A stretch of 64,000 bases of DNA from Antrihabitans stalactiti. Its GTDB lineage: Bacteria; Actinomycetota; Actinomycetes; Mycobacteriales; Mycobacteriaceae. Below the pieces are notes generated by a model. That model was not told the origin of the DNA, did no database searches, and saw only the letters and a program-made list of their open reading frames with translations. The number at the start of each line of letters is the position of its first letter. Position 1 is the first letter of the stretch. Made by a program: the position numbers and the translations under genes. The stretch covers positions 372,001 to 436,000 of the forward strand of contig NZ_VCQU01000003.1 of assembly GCF_012932915.1 (NCBI RefSeq), written 5' to 3'. Positions 8,066 through 17,447 of the stretch are shown in pieces.

Positions 8066-9081
8066 CGAGCACCTCCTGCGGGGCCGAAGACGAGTGCTGC
8101 GAGATCGGCCGGCGTCAGGCCGGTTGTGGGCGGGGCGTAGGACACCATGGGGACGCCCGTGGCCGGGTCCGTGATGGTGCGAAAGCCGGATTCGAGTGCA
8201 GGAATCATGTCGATGAGCCGTTCCAGAGTGCCGACGTGGGCGGCGACGAGGTCGAGGAACGGCACCGTCTTGTCGAGTAGTTGCAGGATGGGTCCGCCGT
8301 ACTTGGTGGTGATGTCGTTGAGCCACGGCAGAATCACGACGATCGAGTTGACGACCTGCACCACTTGATCCCAGATCGTGTTGACCAGTTGCAGCAGGGG
8401 CGAAAGGTTGGTGAGCATGGTGCGCAGATCCCCCCAACCGTTGGCGATGCTCTGCGATAGCGAGGACATGGTGTCGATCAGCGTGCCGATCCGGCCGATG
8501 GCGGCGTCGGGTGAGCGCAGCGCGGCTGCCAGCTTGGTGACGATGTCGTTGAGCTTCGGTCCGGTTCCCGCCAATGACTGGTCGAACTGAGTGACAGCGG
8601 CGCTGATGGTGCTACGAGCGGCGGGGTCGTTGCCGCCGTCGAGCTGGTCGGCGAGACTGGCGAGTGAATCCAGCGTCTGAGTAAGGCTTTTCGGCGTTGC
8701 GGTCTTGGTGATGCATTCGCTGGGATTCCACGCGGGACCCGCCATGTCGTTCACTGCCAGCCGTCGGTCCGCGACGATGGTGTCGGAAACCGTAGTGGCG
8801 CTTGCGGTATCGCGTAGCGGATGGTCGGCGTCGATGCGGAATTCGACGCGAACACCGGTGCCCTCGGTCCGGATGTCGCTGACCGCGCCCACCAGGATAC
8901 CGCGCAGCGTGACGTCGTTGCCGACATACAACCCGACCGAGTCGGGCATGATCGCGCAATAGTCGATCCGGGCTTTCGTCGGCTGCAGCAGAACGAAGGC
9001 ACACGCGGCGGCGATTGCGGCGACGACAACCGCGCCGAGGATCGAGACGAAGCCGCGGGACGCGAGCAAGTTCCGCAACAT
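8062..9081 (-). CDS. mceD: Mce family protein MceD
   Basis: About 339 residues. The N-terminal anchor is GAVVVAAIAAACAFVLL, then the MCE domain with VGNDVTLRGILVGAVSDI (about 50-68), then a long helical C-terminal part. Two in-frame ATGs (9087 and 9081) are possible; I prefer 9081 because AAGGGG is then 6 nt away and the junction with mceC becomes TGATG. A Cys pair (DYCAIM and SECITK) could form a disulphide outside the membrane. It is one of six subunits of the Mce tunnel. Confidence 0.92.
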   Translation of the reverse strand: MLRNLLASRGFVSILGAVVVAAIAAACAFVLLQPTKARIDYCAIMPDSVGLYVGNDVTLRGILVGAVSDIRTEGTGVRVEFRIDADHPLRDTASATTVSDTIVADRRLAVNDMAGPAWNPSECITKTATPKSLTQTLDSLASLADQLDGGNDPAARSTISAAVTQFDQSLAGTGPKLNDIVTKLAAALRSPDAAIGRIGTLIDTMSSLSQSIANGWGDLRTMLTNLSPLLQLVNTIWDQVVQVVNSIVVILPWLNDITTKYGGPILQLLDKTVPFLDLVAAHVGTLERLIDMIPALESGFRTITDPATGVPMVSYAPPTTGLTPADLAALVFGPAGGAR

Positions 9082-10100
9082 CAGCATCCCCTTCCAGACA
9101 CGGGAACACAGATGGGCGCAACGGTCAGTCCGGAGTGATCGACTGCGATACCGGCAGGAGTGACGATGCTGCGGAAGCGGTCACCGGCTTGCACGAGCAA
9201 GTCGAGAACGGTGCCGAGGCGTTGGCCGAGTTCGTTGAGTTGTGGCACGGCGGCGACGATGCGGTCTGCCAGTGGCTCGAGTTGCTCGCTCCAGGCAGGC
9301 TCGATCGCGGCGATACGTGCGAGCAGTTCGTTCGCGACGCGCAGTGCTTCGATGACATCTGCTTTGCGGTTGAGGATCTGGGTTTCCATCAGGCCGATCT
9401 TGGACAGCATGGCTCCGATTACCGACTTGCTGTCGCTGAGAACGGTGAGGTATTCCTCCGCCACGTCGAGTGCGCGTGATACGTCCGCGTTCTGTTTGTC
9501 GAGCAGCCCAACCATGGTCGAGACGCCGTCGGCCATCGCGTTCACGGAGTTCGGGCTCGTTTCCAGCGAGGCGGTCAGCTGGGCCAGGCTGCGTTGCAAC
9601 GTGCCGGCGTCGATTTCGGCAAGCGGACGTTGCGCGTCCTGGAGGGCTTCGACGAGGTTGTACGGCAGGTGAACTCGGTCGGCTGGGATCGGTTCGTCGC
9701 CGAGCGGTTCGTCACCCGACGGCGACACGGCGACGTAGTGGCCGCCGATCGGAGTGAGCATGCGGATGTCGAGCGAGGTCTCGCGGCCCAGGAAGACATC
9801 ATCGCTGACGGTGAATTCCATCCGTACCGATTCGTCGGTCAGCTCGACCGATTTCACGGTTCCGACGGATATGCCTGCGATGCGGACGTCGTCGCCTGGG
9901 CGCACCGAGCCTCCGTCCGACAACATCGCGGTGTAGGAGTCTTTGCCGAACGGAACCAGGTAGATGACGGCGCTCACCGCGACGATGATCACGACGACGA
10001 GGACGCCGGCGATGCCGAGCACGCGTTGGGTCCCGCGGTCGGTGTCTTCGCCGTACCGTAGCTCGCGCACCCAGCGCACTCCGGATCTCAGCCGTTGCAT
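9081..10100 (-). CDS. mceC: Mce family protein MceC
   Basis: 339 residues. A basic N-terminus and a membrane anchor (VLGIAGVLVVVIIVAVSAVI, about 28-47) precede the MCE domain with VRPGDDVRIAGISVGTVKSV (about 66-85). The C-terminal half is predicted helical. The protein ends in SGRGC with two nearby Cys residues (APICVPVSGRGC). The start at 10100 lies inside mceB, an overlap of 13 nt. It is a structural subunit of the lipid-import tunnel. Confidence 0.92.
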   Translation of the reverse strand: MQRLRSGVRWVRELRYGEDTDRGTQRVLGIAGVLVVVIIVAVSAVIYLVPFGKDSYTAMLSDGGSVRPGDDVRIAGISVGTVKSVELTDESVRMEFTVSDDVFLGRETSLDIRMLTPIGGHYVAVSPSGDEPLGDEPIPADRVHLPYNLVEALQDAQRPLAEIDAGTLQRSLAQLTASLETSPNSVNAMADGVSTMVGLLDKQNADVSRALDVAEEYLTVLSDSKSVIGAMLSKIGLMETQILNRKADVIEALRVANELLARIAAIEPAWSEQLEPLADRIVAAVPQLNELGQRLGTVLDLLVQAGDRFRSIVTPAGIAVDHSGLTVAPICVPVSGRGC

Positions 10101-11101
10101 ATCGAAATCCTCTGTCCCGCAATAAGTACCGCGACGATCCCTGGGACCTCGGCGGAACCGTTGGCACACGTCCGGTTGACCGGGTTGTTGGGGTCGGGCA
10201 TGAGATTGGTCAGGGATTGCAGCAACCCGGGAAGTTTGTTCAACAGGTCGATCGCGGTGTCGGGATCGGGGAACAGCAGCCGGATGTCGTTCTGTAGGTC
10301 GGGATTGTCGGGTTGTGTGAAGCCAAGTGCGGCAAAGAGATTGTTCAGCGGTCCGAGTACCGACGGTGCGGCGTCGACGAAGTCCATCAGTCCCTCGAAC
10401 TGCTTCTGCAGGTTGACGAAGACGTCGCTGATGCCCTGGATGAGGGTTGCCGTTTCGGGGGACTTTCCGCCGAGCTGTTCGTAGACCTGCTCGAAGTTGC
10501 GCAGCAACACCGAGACGACCTGTTGCCGGTTGCTGACGAACGATGAGAGCTTGTCGATGGCGTCGAGCGTCGACCCGACAGCTTTGCCGTCGCCTTCGAT
10601 GACGGCGATTGCGTTCTGCAGGAACTGATTCACTGCTTCCGGTGAGAACTCTGCCAGCACGGGTTCCATGCCGTTGAACAGGGCGGTGATATCGAACGAC
10701 GGAATTGTGCGGTCCGTGCCGATCAGCGTGTCCGGCTCCAAAGATGTTCCGGGCGAGCCTGGTTGCTGGATATCGACGTATCGCTGACCGGTCAAATTCT
10801 GGTAGCGAATTGCGACCTTGCTGGTCTGGTAAACAGGGCGGTCGTCGACGACGGTGAACCGCACTCGAGCCTGGTTGTTGTCGAGATCGATCGCGGTGAC
10901 CTTGCCGACCGCGACACCGAACATCCGCACGTCGGCGTTGGTCCGCAGACCGCTCGCATCGGTGAACATTGCCTCGAAGGTGCGGGTCGAGCCTTCGACC
11001 GGTCGCTGGATCGCGATGACGATTCCCGCGAGCAGGGCGCCGATCAGCGCGGTGAATACGACCAGGCGGACCACCAGTCCGAGTTGCGAACGGCCCCTCA
11101 T
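10088..11101 (-). CDS. mceB: Mce family protein MceB
   Basis: 337 residues. Anchor: LVVRLVVFTALIGALLAGIV (about 9-28). The MCE domain carries LRTNADVRMFGVAVGKVTAI (about 52-71) and LTGQRYVDIQQPG. A C-terminal Cys pair (NRTCANG and ISICNG) is typical for MceB proteins. The ATG overlaps the mceA stop by 4 nt. It forms the Mce complex with the other five subunits in the cell envelope. Confidence 0.93.
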   Translation of the reverse strand: MRGRSQLGLVVRLVVFTALIGALLAGIVIAIQRPVEGSTRTFEAMFTDASGLRTNADVRMFGVAVGKVTAIDLDNNQARVRFTVVDDRPVYQTSKVAIRYQNLTGQRYVDIQQPGSPGTSLEPDTLIGTDRTIPSFDITALFNGMEPVLAEFSPEAVNQFLQNAIAVIEGDGKAVGSTLDAIDKLSSFVSNRQQVVSVLLRNFEQVYEQLGGKSPETATLIQGISDVFVNLQKQFEGLMDFVDAAPSVLGPLNNLFAALGFTQPDNPDLQNDIRLLFPDPDTAIDLLNKLPGLLQSLTNLMPDPNNPVNRTCANGSAEVPGIVAVLIAGQRISICNG

Positions 11102-12102
11102 CGCACACCGCCGGGTAGGCCGCGGAGTAACAGCTCGGCATCGACCTGGGGGCCGGTGGGGGTCGGTCGGAAGGTGCGGTCGAGGCGGTCCAGCAGCTCG
11201 GTGAGTTCGGCGTGCGACTGCCCCGGGCGGGGCACCGTCTGGGCAATTTGTCCGAGGACGACGGCAAGGTTGTCGGCGTACCCACTCAGCGATCCGCGAG
11301 CTGTCCCGAGCACATCGCGGATCAGTGGGAAGAGCTGATCGACGACGAGCGAGACGCCGATATCGAAGCGTTCACGATCGTTGCGCAGGACCTCGATGTG
11401 GTAGATCCGATCGATCAATTCGACGAAGCCGCTACCGAATTGGGCAGCACCGTTGAAGAACGACGCGTACTGCGCGATGAGGAACGACGACGGATACTGC
11501 TGCGAATCAGCGACTGCACGACTCACGCTTACCAGTGCCTCGACGAACGGGGCGAACGCGTCGAAATCGGTGCTGATCTTGTTGAGAACGTCGGTCAGTT
11601 GTGGAGTAAGGACGGTCATCGTGGTCGCCGACAGTGTCCGCAGCATCGTGCCCATCGTCGCGTCGCGAACACGGTCGTCGCCGGTCAGATCGACCTCCGC
11701 GCCGTTGGTGAGTGGCGTGCCGCCCTCGCCCCGGTGCAACACCACCTCGCTGATGCCGAACAGGTTGGCCGGGGCGTAGTCGATGCGCAAGGTGTCGGTG
11801 AGCCCGATCAGGGCGGACCGATCCAACCCGAGCGTGATCACCCGTGTTCCATCAGGAGAACCATCGACAGCGGTGACCTTTCCAACCTGGGTCCCATTGA
11901 GCCGCACACCGGTGCCGTCCGAGACGCCATCGCCGGTCACCTTGGTCCGTAGCTGCACATGGATCGAGCTGTCGTCGGGCGCGGTGACAATCGCGCGCCA
12001 GACCAGGCCGACGACGATCACGAGAACCAACGTGATGGCACCGACGATCAACGACGTGCGCCGACTCGTCGACACTCCGGGCATTCCATACAGGGGTGGC
12101 AT
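11098..12102 (-). CDS. mceA: Mce family protein MceA
   Basis: 334 residues. After a short cytoplasmic tail comes a membrane segment (LIVGAITLVLVIVVGLVW), then the MCE domain with VSDGTGVRLNGTQVGKVTAV and YAPANLFGISEVVL. It is the first Mce subunit. The ATG at 12102 lies 4 nt beyond the stop of yrbEB, with CAGGA about 8 nt upstream inside that gene; the frame is open further upstream but overlaps yrbEB. Substrate choice of Mce complexes depends partly on this subunit, but nothing in the sequence names the lipid. Confidence 0.92.
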   Translation of the reverse strand: MPPLYGMPGVSTSRRTSLIVGAITLVLVIVVGLVWRAIVTAPDDSSIHVQLRTKVTGDGVSDGTGVRLNGTQVGKVTAVDGSPDGTRVITLGLDRSALIGLTDTLRIDYAPANLFGISEVVLHRGEGGTPLTNGAEVDLTGDDRVRDATMGTMLRTLSATTMTVLTPQLTDVLNKISTDFDAFAPFVEALVSVSRAVADSQQYPSSFLIAQYASFFNGAAQFGSGFVELIDRIYHIEVLRNDRERFDIGVSLVVDQLFPLIRDVLGTARGSLSGYADNLAVVLGQIAQTVPRPGQSHAELTELLDRLDRTFRPTPTGPQVDAELLLRGLPGGVR

Positions 12103-12106
12103 CAGA

Positions 12107-12943
12107 TCATCCTGAGAACGTGATCGGAGAGTTGATGCCCCACAACGCAATTGTGAGCACCATGTCGAGCGCGATGATCGCGATGAAGCTGGCACGAACA
12201 GCACGCCCGCTGGCGACACCGACGCCTTCCGGTCCGCCGGTGGCGACGAAGCCCTGGTAGCAGTGGATCAGGATCACCGCGACGGCGAACACCAGGATCT
12301 TCAGTGTCGCGGCGCCGATGTCGTACAGGTTCACGAATTGGAAGAAGTAGTGGCCGTACACCCCAGCGGATTGTCCGTGCACGATCAGCACGATCGACGA
12401 GCATGCGAAGTAGCTCAGCACCAAGGTGACGAGGAAGGTGGGCACTACGGTCACTGCCCCGGCGATGACACGGGTCGTGACGACGAACGGAATCGACTTC
12501 AGGCCGAGCGCTTCCAGGGCGTCGATTTCCTCGGAAATGCGCATCGAGCCGATCTCCGCCGTCATTCGGCATCCGGCTTGCGCTGCGATGCCGATCGCGG
12601 CAGCGATCGGTGCGAGCTCGCGGGTGTTGGCGAACGCGGAGACAATGCCGGTGAGCGGTCCGAGGCCGACGAGGTTCAATGTCGTGTAGCCCTGGATCCC
12701 GACGCCGGCGCCGATCGCGACGCCGAGAATCACGAGCACCGGTACCGTGCCGCCGCCGACGATCACAGACCCCCGACCCCACGTCATGTCGGTGATCGTC
12801 CGCATCGTCTGGGCGCGATACCGGCGCAGTGTCAGCGGTATCGCTGTGAGTGCCTGCCAGACGAAGCTCACCACAAAACCGGTCGACTCGATGGGTCCCA
12901 CGATCATTCGTCCGCCACGTTTGAGGCGGTCCGGTGTTGTCAT
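12107..12943 (-). CDS. yrbEB: YrbE/MlaE family ABC permease, second subunit
   Basis: 278 residues of the MlaE permease family, about five to six membrane helices. Family signatures are GLGPLTGIVSAFANTRELAPIAA-type sequence (about residues 95-117), the EIGSMRISEEIDALEALG coupling helix that contacts the ATPase (about 130-147) and GFVATGGPEGVGVA near the C-terminus. Its ATG overlaps the stop of yrbEA by one base. It pairs with yrbEA as the membrane channel; the ATPase (MceG/Mkl type) is not in this window and is usually encoded elsewhere. Confidence 0.93.
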   Translation of the reverse strand: MTTPDRLKRGGRMIVGPIESTGFVVSFVWQALTAIPLTLRRYRAQTMRTITDMTWGRGSVIVGGGTVPVLVILGVAIGAGVGIQGYTTLNLVGLGPLTGIVSAFANTRELAPIAAAIGIAAQAGCRMTAEIGSMRISEEIDALEALGLKSIPFVVTTRVIAGAVTVVPTFLVTLVLSYFACSSIVLIVHGQSAGVYGHYFFQFVNLYDIGAATLKILVFAVAVILIHCYQGFVATGGPEGVGVASGRAVRASFIAIIALDMVLTIALWGINSPITFSG

Positions 12944-13764
12944 TACGCCACCTTCGTCGGGAAGAACATCGAAACGATTTGTGTGATACCGACATTGACC
13001 AAGGCGATGGCAACCACCGACAGCACCACCGCAGCGTTCACGCCATCGGCTACACCACGTGGTCCACCCTTGGCCTCCAGCCCTCGATGGCAACCGATGA
13101 TCACGACGAGAAAGCCGAAGAGCAAAGCCTTGACGAGCGAGATCGCAACGTCGGTCAAGGTCGCGAACGACCCGAAGGTCGCCCAGTAACTGCCCGGTGT
13201 CACGCCTTGTGCGGCGGTGGCGACGAGGTAGCCGGAGAGCACGCCGACGAAGATGATCAAGATGTTCAGCAGCGGCGCCACGAACAGCATCGCGACCATG
13301 CGAGGGATGACCAATCGGTGAACCGGGCTGATCCCCATCGTGCGCAGAGCATCGATCTCCTCGCGGATGGTCCGAGCGCCGAGGTCCGCGGCGATCGTTG
13401 CCGTGCCGGCCCCACCGAGCAGCAGTCCGGTCGCCAGTGGCGCGCCCTGCTGGATGACGCCGAGCCCGCCCGCTGCGCCGAGGAGCGAATCTGCGCCCAG
13501 TTGTTTGATGAGGTTGCCGACCTGGATCGAGACGACCACTCCGAACGGAATCGCCATGAGGATCGCGGGTATCGCGGTCACGGTGATCAGGTACCACGCT
13601 TGGTTCGTGGTCTCCCGCCACTGAAAGCGGCGGGAGACCACATCAGCGACCGAACCTTGTACAGACTCGATCGCCAAGGCTACGAGACGCCCGAGCGTTT
13701 CCAGGGCCGACAATGCGGTCTGGCGTACGTTGCTGCGGAGTACTCCCGCGAGAGAGTCGGGCAT
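12943..13764 (-). CDS. yrbEA: YrbE/MlaE family ABC permease, first subunit
   Basis: 273 residues. Hydrophobic segments and family motifs are clear: IPFGVVVSIQVGNLI, the ATPase-coupling helix with DLGARTIREEIDALRTMG, and CHRGLEAKGGPRGVADGV. AGGA lies 6 nt before the ATG. It follows a monooxygenase gene by 8 bp on the same strand, so the transporter genes are probably part of the same transcript as the upstream catabolic genes. With yrbEB it forms the permease dimer of the Mce importer. Confidence 0.93.
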   Translation of the reverse strand: MPDSLAGVLRSNVRQTALSALETLGRLVALAIESVQGSVADVVSRRFQWRETTNQAWYLITVTAIPAILMAIPFGVVVSIQVGNLIKQLGADSLLGAAGGLGVIQQGAPLATGLLLGGAGTATIAADLGARTIREEIDALRTMGISPVHRLVIPRMVAMLFVAPLLNILIIFVGVLSGYLVATAAQGVTPGSYWATFGSFATLTDVAISLVKALLFGFLVVIIGCHRGLEAKGGPRGVADGVNAAVVLSVVAIALVNVGITQIVSMFFPTKVA

Positions 13765-13772
13765 CGTTTTTC

Positions 13773-15338
13773 CTAGGCTTGGATTGAAAGTTCGCGAACG
13801 TGCTCGGTCGTTTCCGATACGCGCGAGTAGGTGTAGTCGTCGGCGGGAAATGAGCGAGAGGCTCTGCGTGCCTGCAGGATTGTCGACGCGCGCAGAATCG
13901 GGATCTCGTTGTCCGCGTTGACCCAATAGGAGTGCACGCCGGCATTTAGCTCGGTGAAGTAGTACTTCAAATTCCGTCCGCGATGCAGCATCCGAGCATG
14001 GAATCGGTCGAGGGCTGCCGGCCGGACCTCGGTCCGAGTCGCGCCGCGGTCGCCTGCCAAACGGATCGCACGAACGACGTGTGTGACGGCGTTCTCGACC
14101 AGGCCATGCCAACCGCCGTTGCCGGTCCACGAGTACGGGCCGACGATGATCCACCGGTTTGGGAAGCCCGGCACAGCAACGCTCTCGTATGCCTTCATGC
14201 CGTTGCTGGTGAAGAACTCGCCGAGGTCGGCGCCGCGGGAGCCGACGACGCGACCGCGAGCATACGAGGTCGGTTCAGAAAACAGCTCCCACCCGACAGC
14301 TGTGACGAGGTAGTCGAACTCATGCACAGTGCCGTCCGTTGTCTTGACACCCTCCGGCACGATCCGTTCGATCGGCGTGGTCTCGAGGGTCACATTGTCT
14401 CGGTTGAAGGCTCGCGGGAAGCTCGAGTTCAATGTCGGTCGGTTGCCGAACGGTCCGAAGTTCGGCAGGAGCTTTGCTGCGGTAGTGGGATCGTCAACAA
14501 CTCGTCGCAGGTACGCGCTGTAGAGCCGCCGGCTTGTCCGGTCGAATCCCCGCATTGCGGGTTGCATCAACCTCGCTGGCGTGTAGAACAGCGCAACCGT
14601 CCCAATCTGCATTACCGCTTGCGCGATTCCGTGGATTCCGGCGGACAGGCCTGGAACGTGGAGTGCGAAACGCACCGGGCGTGGAATCGCGAAGTCCGGC
14701 TTGGGAACGCAGTACACGGGGGTCCGCTGGAACACGACCATCGACTCGACCTCAGCCGCGATGTGGCCCGCCAGCTGAACACCGGTTGCGCCGGTGCCGA
14801 TGACGCCGACTCGTTTTCCGCGAATGTCGTGTTCTGGCTGCCATTGGGAAGGAACGACTTTCACGCCGCTGAAAGACTCCAGGCCGGCCAGGCCCGGTGA
14901 CTTCTTGGGGTTGAGGAACGGGCCGACCGCGGAGACGACGAATCGTGCGGTCAGCTGCGAGCCGTCGCCGAGTGTGAGGTGCCAGTAGTGCATGTCGTCA
15001 TCCCATCGCTCAGCCTGCACGTCTGCGCGAAACCGGAAATGCGGACGCAGCCCGAACTTGTCGACGACCCGGTTGTGGTAGGCCTGCACTTCGGCCCCGG
15101 GTGCAAACACACGCGACCAGTTCGGATTTCGATCGAATGTGTACTGATAGGCAATCGACGGAATATCAACTGCGACACCGGGGTATGTGTTGTCACGCCA
15201 GGTTCCCCCAAGGTCGTCCGCGCGATCGACGATCAGGAAATTGTCGATCCCGGCCTGCTTCAACCGCACGCCCGCGCAGATGCCGCCAACTCCTGCGCCG
15301 ATAACGACGACCTCGTAGTCCGGCTGTGGCGCGGCCAT
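13773..15338 (-). CDS. FAD/NADPH flavin-containing monooxygenase (Baeyer-Villiger-like, fingerprint His missing)
   Basis: 521 residues. The FAD-binding GxGxxG reads GAGVGGI (about 13-19), LGGTWRDNTYPG is the FMO/BVMO signature (about 43-54), and the NADPH-binding loop reads GTGATG (about 181-186). The class fingerprint F-x-G-x3-H-x3-W reads FSGVKVVPSQW: Val stands where His is expected. The protein is otherwise of normal length. Members of this group insert oxygen next to a ketone or hydroxylate N or S atoms. It lies 1 bp after the SRPBCC gene and 8 bp before yrbEA, an operon position that ties it to lipid import. Confidence 0.88.
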   Translation of the reverse strand: MAAPQPDYEVVVIGAGVGGICAGVRLKQAGIDNFLIVDRADDLGGTWRDNTYPGVAVDIPSIAYQYTFDRNPNWSRVFAPGAEVQAYHNRVVDKFGLRPHFRFRADVQAERWDDDMHYWHLTLGDGSQLTARFVVSAVGPFLNPKKSPGLAGLESFSGVKVVPSQWQPEHDIRGKRVGVIGTGATGVQLAGHIAAEVESMVVFQRTPVYCVPKPDFAIPRPVRFALHVPGLSAGIHGIAQAVMQIGTVALFYTPARLMQPAMRGFDRTSRRLYSAYLRRVVDDPTTAAKLLPNFGPFGNRPTLNSSFPRAFNRDNVTLETTPIERIVPEGVKTTDGTVHEFDYLVTAVGWELFSEPTSYARGRVVGSRGADLGEFFTSNGMKAYESVAVPGFPNRWIIVGPYSWTGNGGWHGLVENAVTHVVRAIRLAGDRGATRTEVRPAALDRFHARMLHRGRNLKYYFTELNAGVHSYWVNADNEIPILRASTILQARRASRSFPADDYTYSRVSETTEHVRELSIQA

Positions 15339-15339
15339 G

Positions 15340-15876
15340 TCAGCGATTCCCTTCGAGACGCTTCGCCATCGGTCGGCCGAAATTTGACCGGTACGCGAGT
15401 CGCCACACTGGCTTGAAGTACTTGACGAACCGAAACGGGTAGCGCGGCGTAGTGGCGACCGTCCACGTCAGCTTCGTGCGGCCGTCGGGCAATGGCGTCA
15501 GGGTCATTCTTTCGGCGTAGTTCCGGACAAGCAGTGAGTACATCCAGGTGCCAGTGACTGCGTTGTAGCTCATTTGGTGAGAGCGTTCGTGTCGCCAGAA
15601 CTCTTCCCGTTGGATCCACAATGACCGGAAAGGCGCACCGACAGAGCCCATTTCACGAACTATCCCAACCCCGCGCTCGCGCGACGGGTATGTGACGCCA
15701 ACACCGGGGAACGGCAGCCACTCGAACATGGCCTCGCTGTCGAGCAGTTCCCACACGTCGTCCGGAGATGCGTCGAAGGTGTAATCGGTAGTGAAGACCA
15801 CCGACGCTGTTTCGAAGGTGGATTCGTTCGATGGAGGCGAGGGTCGTTGTTTCGCCAGAATCGCGGTGACGCTCAT
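15340..15876 (-). CDS. SRPBCC (START-like) family protein
   Basis: 178 residues with a polyketide-cyclase/START-like pattern: FTTDYTFDASPDDVWELLDS (strand and helix-grip start, about 29-48), a central beta-rich part, and LTWTVATTPRYPFRFVKYF near the C-terminus. The fold encloses a hydrophobic pocket that binds lipids or aromatic ligands; some members are cyclases, others carriers. It sits between two monooxygenase genes with gaps of only 1-2 bp, so it may bind or present the substrate of these enzymes. No catalytic residues can be assigned. Confidence 0.75.
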   Translation of the reverse strand: MSVTAILAKQRPSPPSNESTFETASVVFTTDYTFDASPDDVWELLDSEAMFEWLPFPGVGVTYPSRERGVGIVREMGSVGAPFRSLWIQREEFWRHERSHQMSYNAVTGTWMYSLLVRNYAERMTLTPLPDGRTKLTWTVATTPRYPFRFVKYFKPVWRLAYRSNFGRPMAKRLEGNR

Positions 15877-15878
15877 TC

Positions 15879-17447
15879 TTATCCCTCGACTTCCACGAGC
15901 GTGCGATCCGCGGTCGCTTGGGCGGGCAAGGTTGCGGTAAAGCGGTAATGGTCGAGCGGGAAATGCCGGTTGCTCCAGTACATGTCGAACTGGGTTGTCG
16001 CCCTGAGCGCAGGAGCATTGCCCTGGTAGTTGATGTAGTAGGTGCGCGAATCCGCGCAGCCCAGGTCGAACAGGTAGGTGTTGTTGTTGCGAGCGAACAT
16101 CCGCTGGAAGTACTCGTCGTGCGGTTCCTGGCGGATCTCGGCGCGAGTGGCGCCACGGCGGCGCGATTCGGCGACGACGCGTGCGGCGTGCGTCGAGGTC
16201 GCTTCGATCAGGGGGATCACCGAACCGGGGGCGTAGCCGTACGGTCCGAAGATGTGGAACATGTTGGGATACTTGGGAACCGATACGCCTTCGTAGGACT
16301 GGTAAAGATTCTCGTCCCAGAATTGGCCCAGTTCGACGCCGTCGGAGCCGTAGACCGGGTACGGCGGTGTTGCACCCTTGTCCATGACTTTGAATCCGGT
16401 GGCGGTGACCACCATGTCGAAGTCGCGGTGTTCGCCGTCGGCCGTGACGATGCCGGTCTCGGTGAACTTCTCGATCGGGTCGGTCACCAGATCGACGTTC
16501 GGGCGGGTGTAGGTCTTGAAGTACACGTTGGAAATCGAGGGACGTTTGCAGCCCAACCGGTAGCTCGGGATCAGCTTCTGGCGCAGTTCGCGGTCGCGAA
16601 TCTGGGTGAACAGGTATGCCTTCAGCGCTCGCTCGCCCACACCAAGGACAGCGGACGTCGCCCGTGGGTAGTCCGACAGTGCGAAGCCGAGTCCAAGGAA
16701 CGCGTTGACGGCGATGTTGCCGAACAGGCGGACCCCTTGCTGAACGGGCGGCATGTCGAGAACCCGGTTCCAGCCGTCGCCCATCGCGAAGTCAGGTTTC
16801 GGAGCGACCCAGATTGCGGTCCGTTGGTAGACGGTCAGCTGCTCGACCTGCTTTGCGAGTTCTGGAATTGCCTGCAGCGCAGTGGCTCCGGTGCCGATGA
16901 CCGCGACTCGCTTACCGCGATAGTCGTACGAATGGTCCCAGCGGGCGGTATGCATGATTTTGCCCGAGTAGCCGTCGATGCCGTCGATCGGCGGCAACTT
17001 GGGCTGCTCGAGCACGCCGACCGCGCTGACGAGGTACCGCGCGGTCAGTTCGTCGCCGGCCTCGGTGGTGATGCGCCACATGTCGTGTGCGTCGTCGAAC
17101 ACCGCCTTCTCGGCGCCGCAGCCCAGCCGCAGCTTGCCGCGCAAGCCTTGCTTGTCGACGACTTCCTCCGCGTAGCGCTGAATCTCGTTGCCCGGGGCGA
17201 AGAATCGTGACCACTTCGACCGTTGCTGGAACGAGAAGTTGTAGATCGGCGACGGAACGTCCACTGCCACACCGGGGTAGGTGTTTGCGTTCCAGGTGCC
17301 GCCGACCTTGTGCCACTTGTCGATGATCAGGAAGTTCTCGACGCCGACTTTTTTCAGCGCCACTCCCGTGCCGATGCCGCCGAAGCCGGCCCCGATGACG
17401 AGCACTTCGTACTGCGGCCTCGGGCTGGACCCGTTTCTGGACGTCAT
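15879..17447 (-). CDS. Type I Baeyer-Villiger-like monooxygenase
   Basis: 522 residues. GAGFGGIG is the FAD loop (about 18-25), GGTWNANTYPG the FMO signature, GTGATAL the NADPH loop. The BVMO fingerprint is essentially intact, YSGKIMHTARW with the His present and Tyr for the leading Phe. Of the three full-length monooxygenases here it is the one most likely to act as a true Baeyer-Villiger enzyme, turning a ketone into an ester or lactone. Its start overlaps the stop of the HSL-type esterase (ATGA), which could hydrolyse the product. Confidence 0.9.
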   Translation of the reverse strand: MTSRNGSSPRPQYEVLVIGAGFGGIGTGVALKKVGVENFLIIDKWHKVGGTWNANTYPGVAVDVPSPIYNFSFQQRSKWSRFFAPGNEIQRYAEEVVDKQGLRGKLRLGCGAEKAVFDDAHDMWRITTEAGDELTARYLVSAVGVLEQPKLPPIDGIDGYSGKIMHTARWDHSYDYRGKRVAVIGTGATALQAIPELAKQVEQLTVYQRTAIWVAPKPDFAMGDGWNRVLDMPPVQQGVRLFGNIAVNAFLGLGFALSDYPRATSAVLGVGERALKAYLFTQIRDRELRQKLIPSYRLGCKRPSISNVYFKTYTRPNVDLVTDPIEKFTETGIVTADGEHRDFDMVVTATGFKVMDKGATPPYPVYGSDGVELGQFWDENLYQSYEGVSVPKYPNMFHIFGPYGYAPGSVIPLIEATSTHAARVVAESRRRGATRAEIRQEPHDEYFQRMFARNNNTYLFDLGCADSRTYYINYQGNAPALRATTQFDMYWSNRHFPLDHYRFTATLPAQATADRTLVEVEG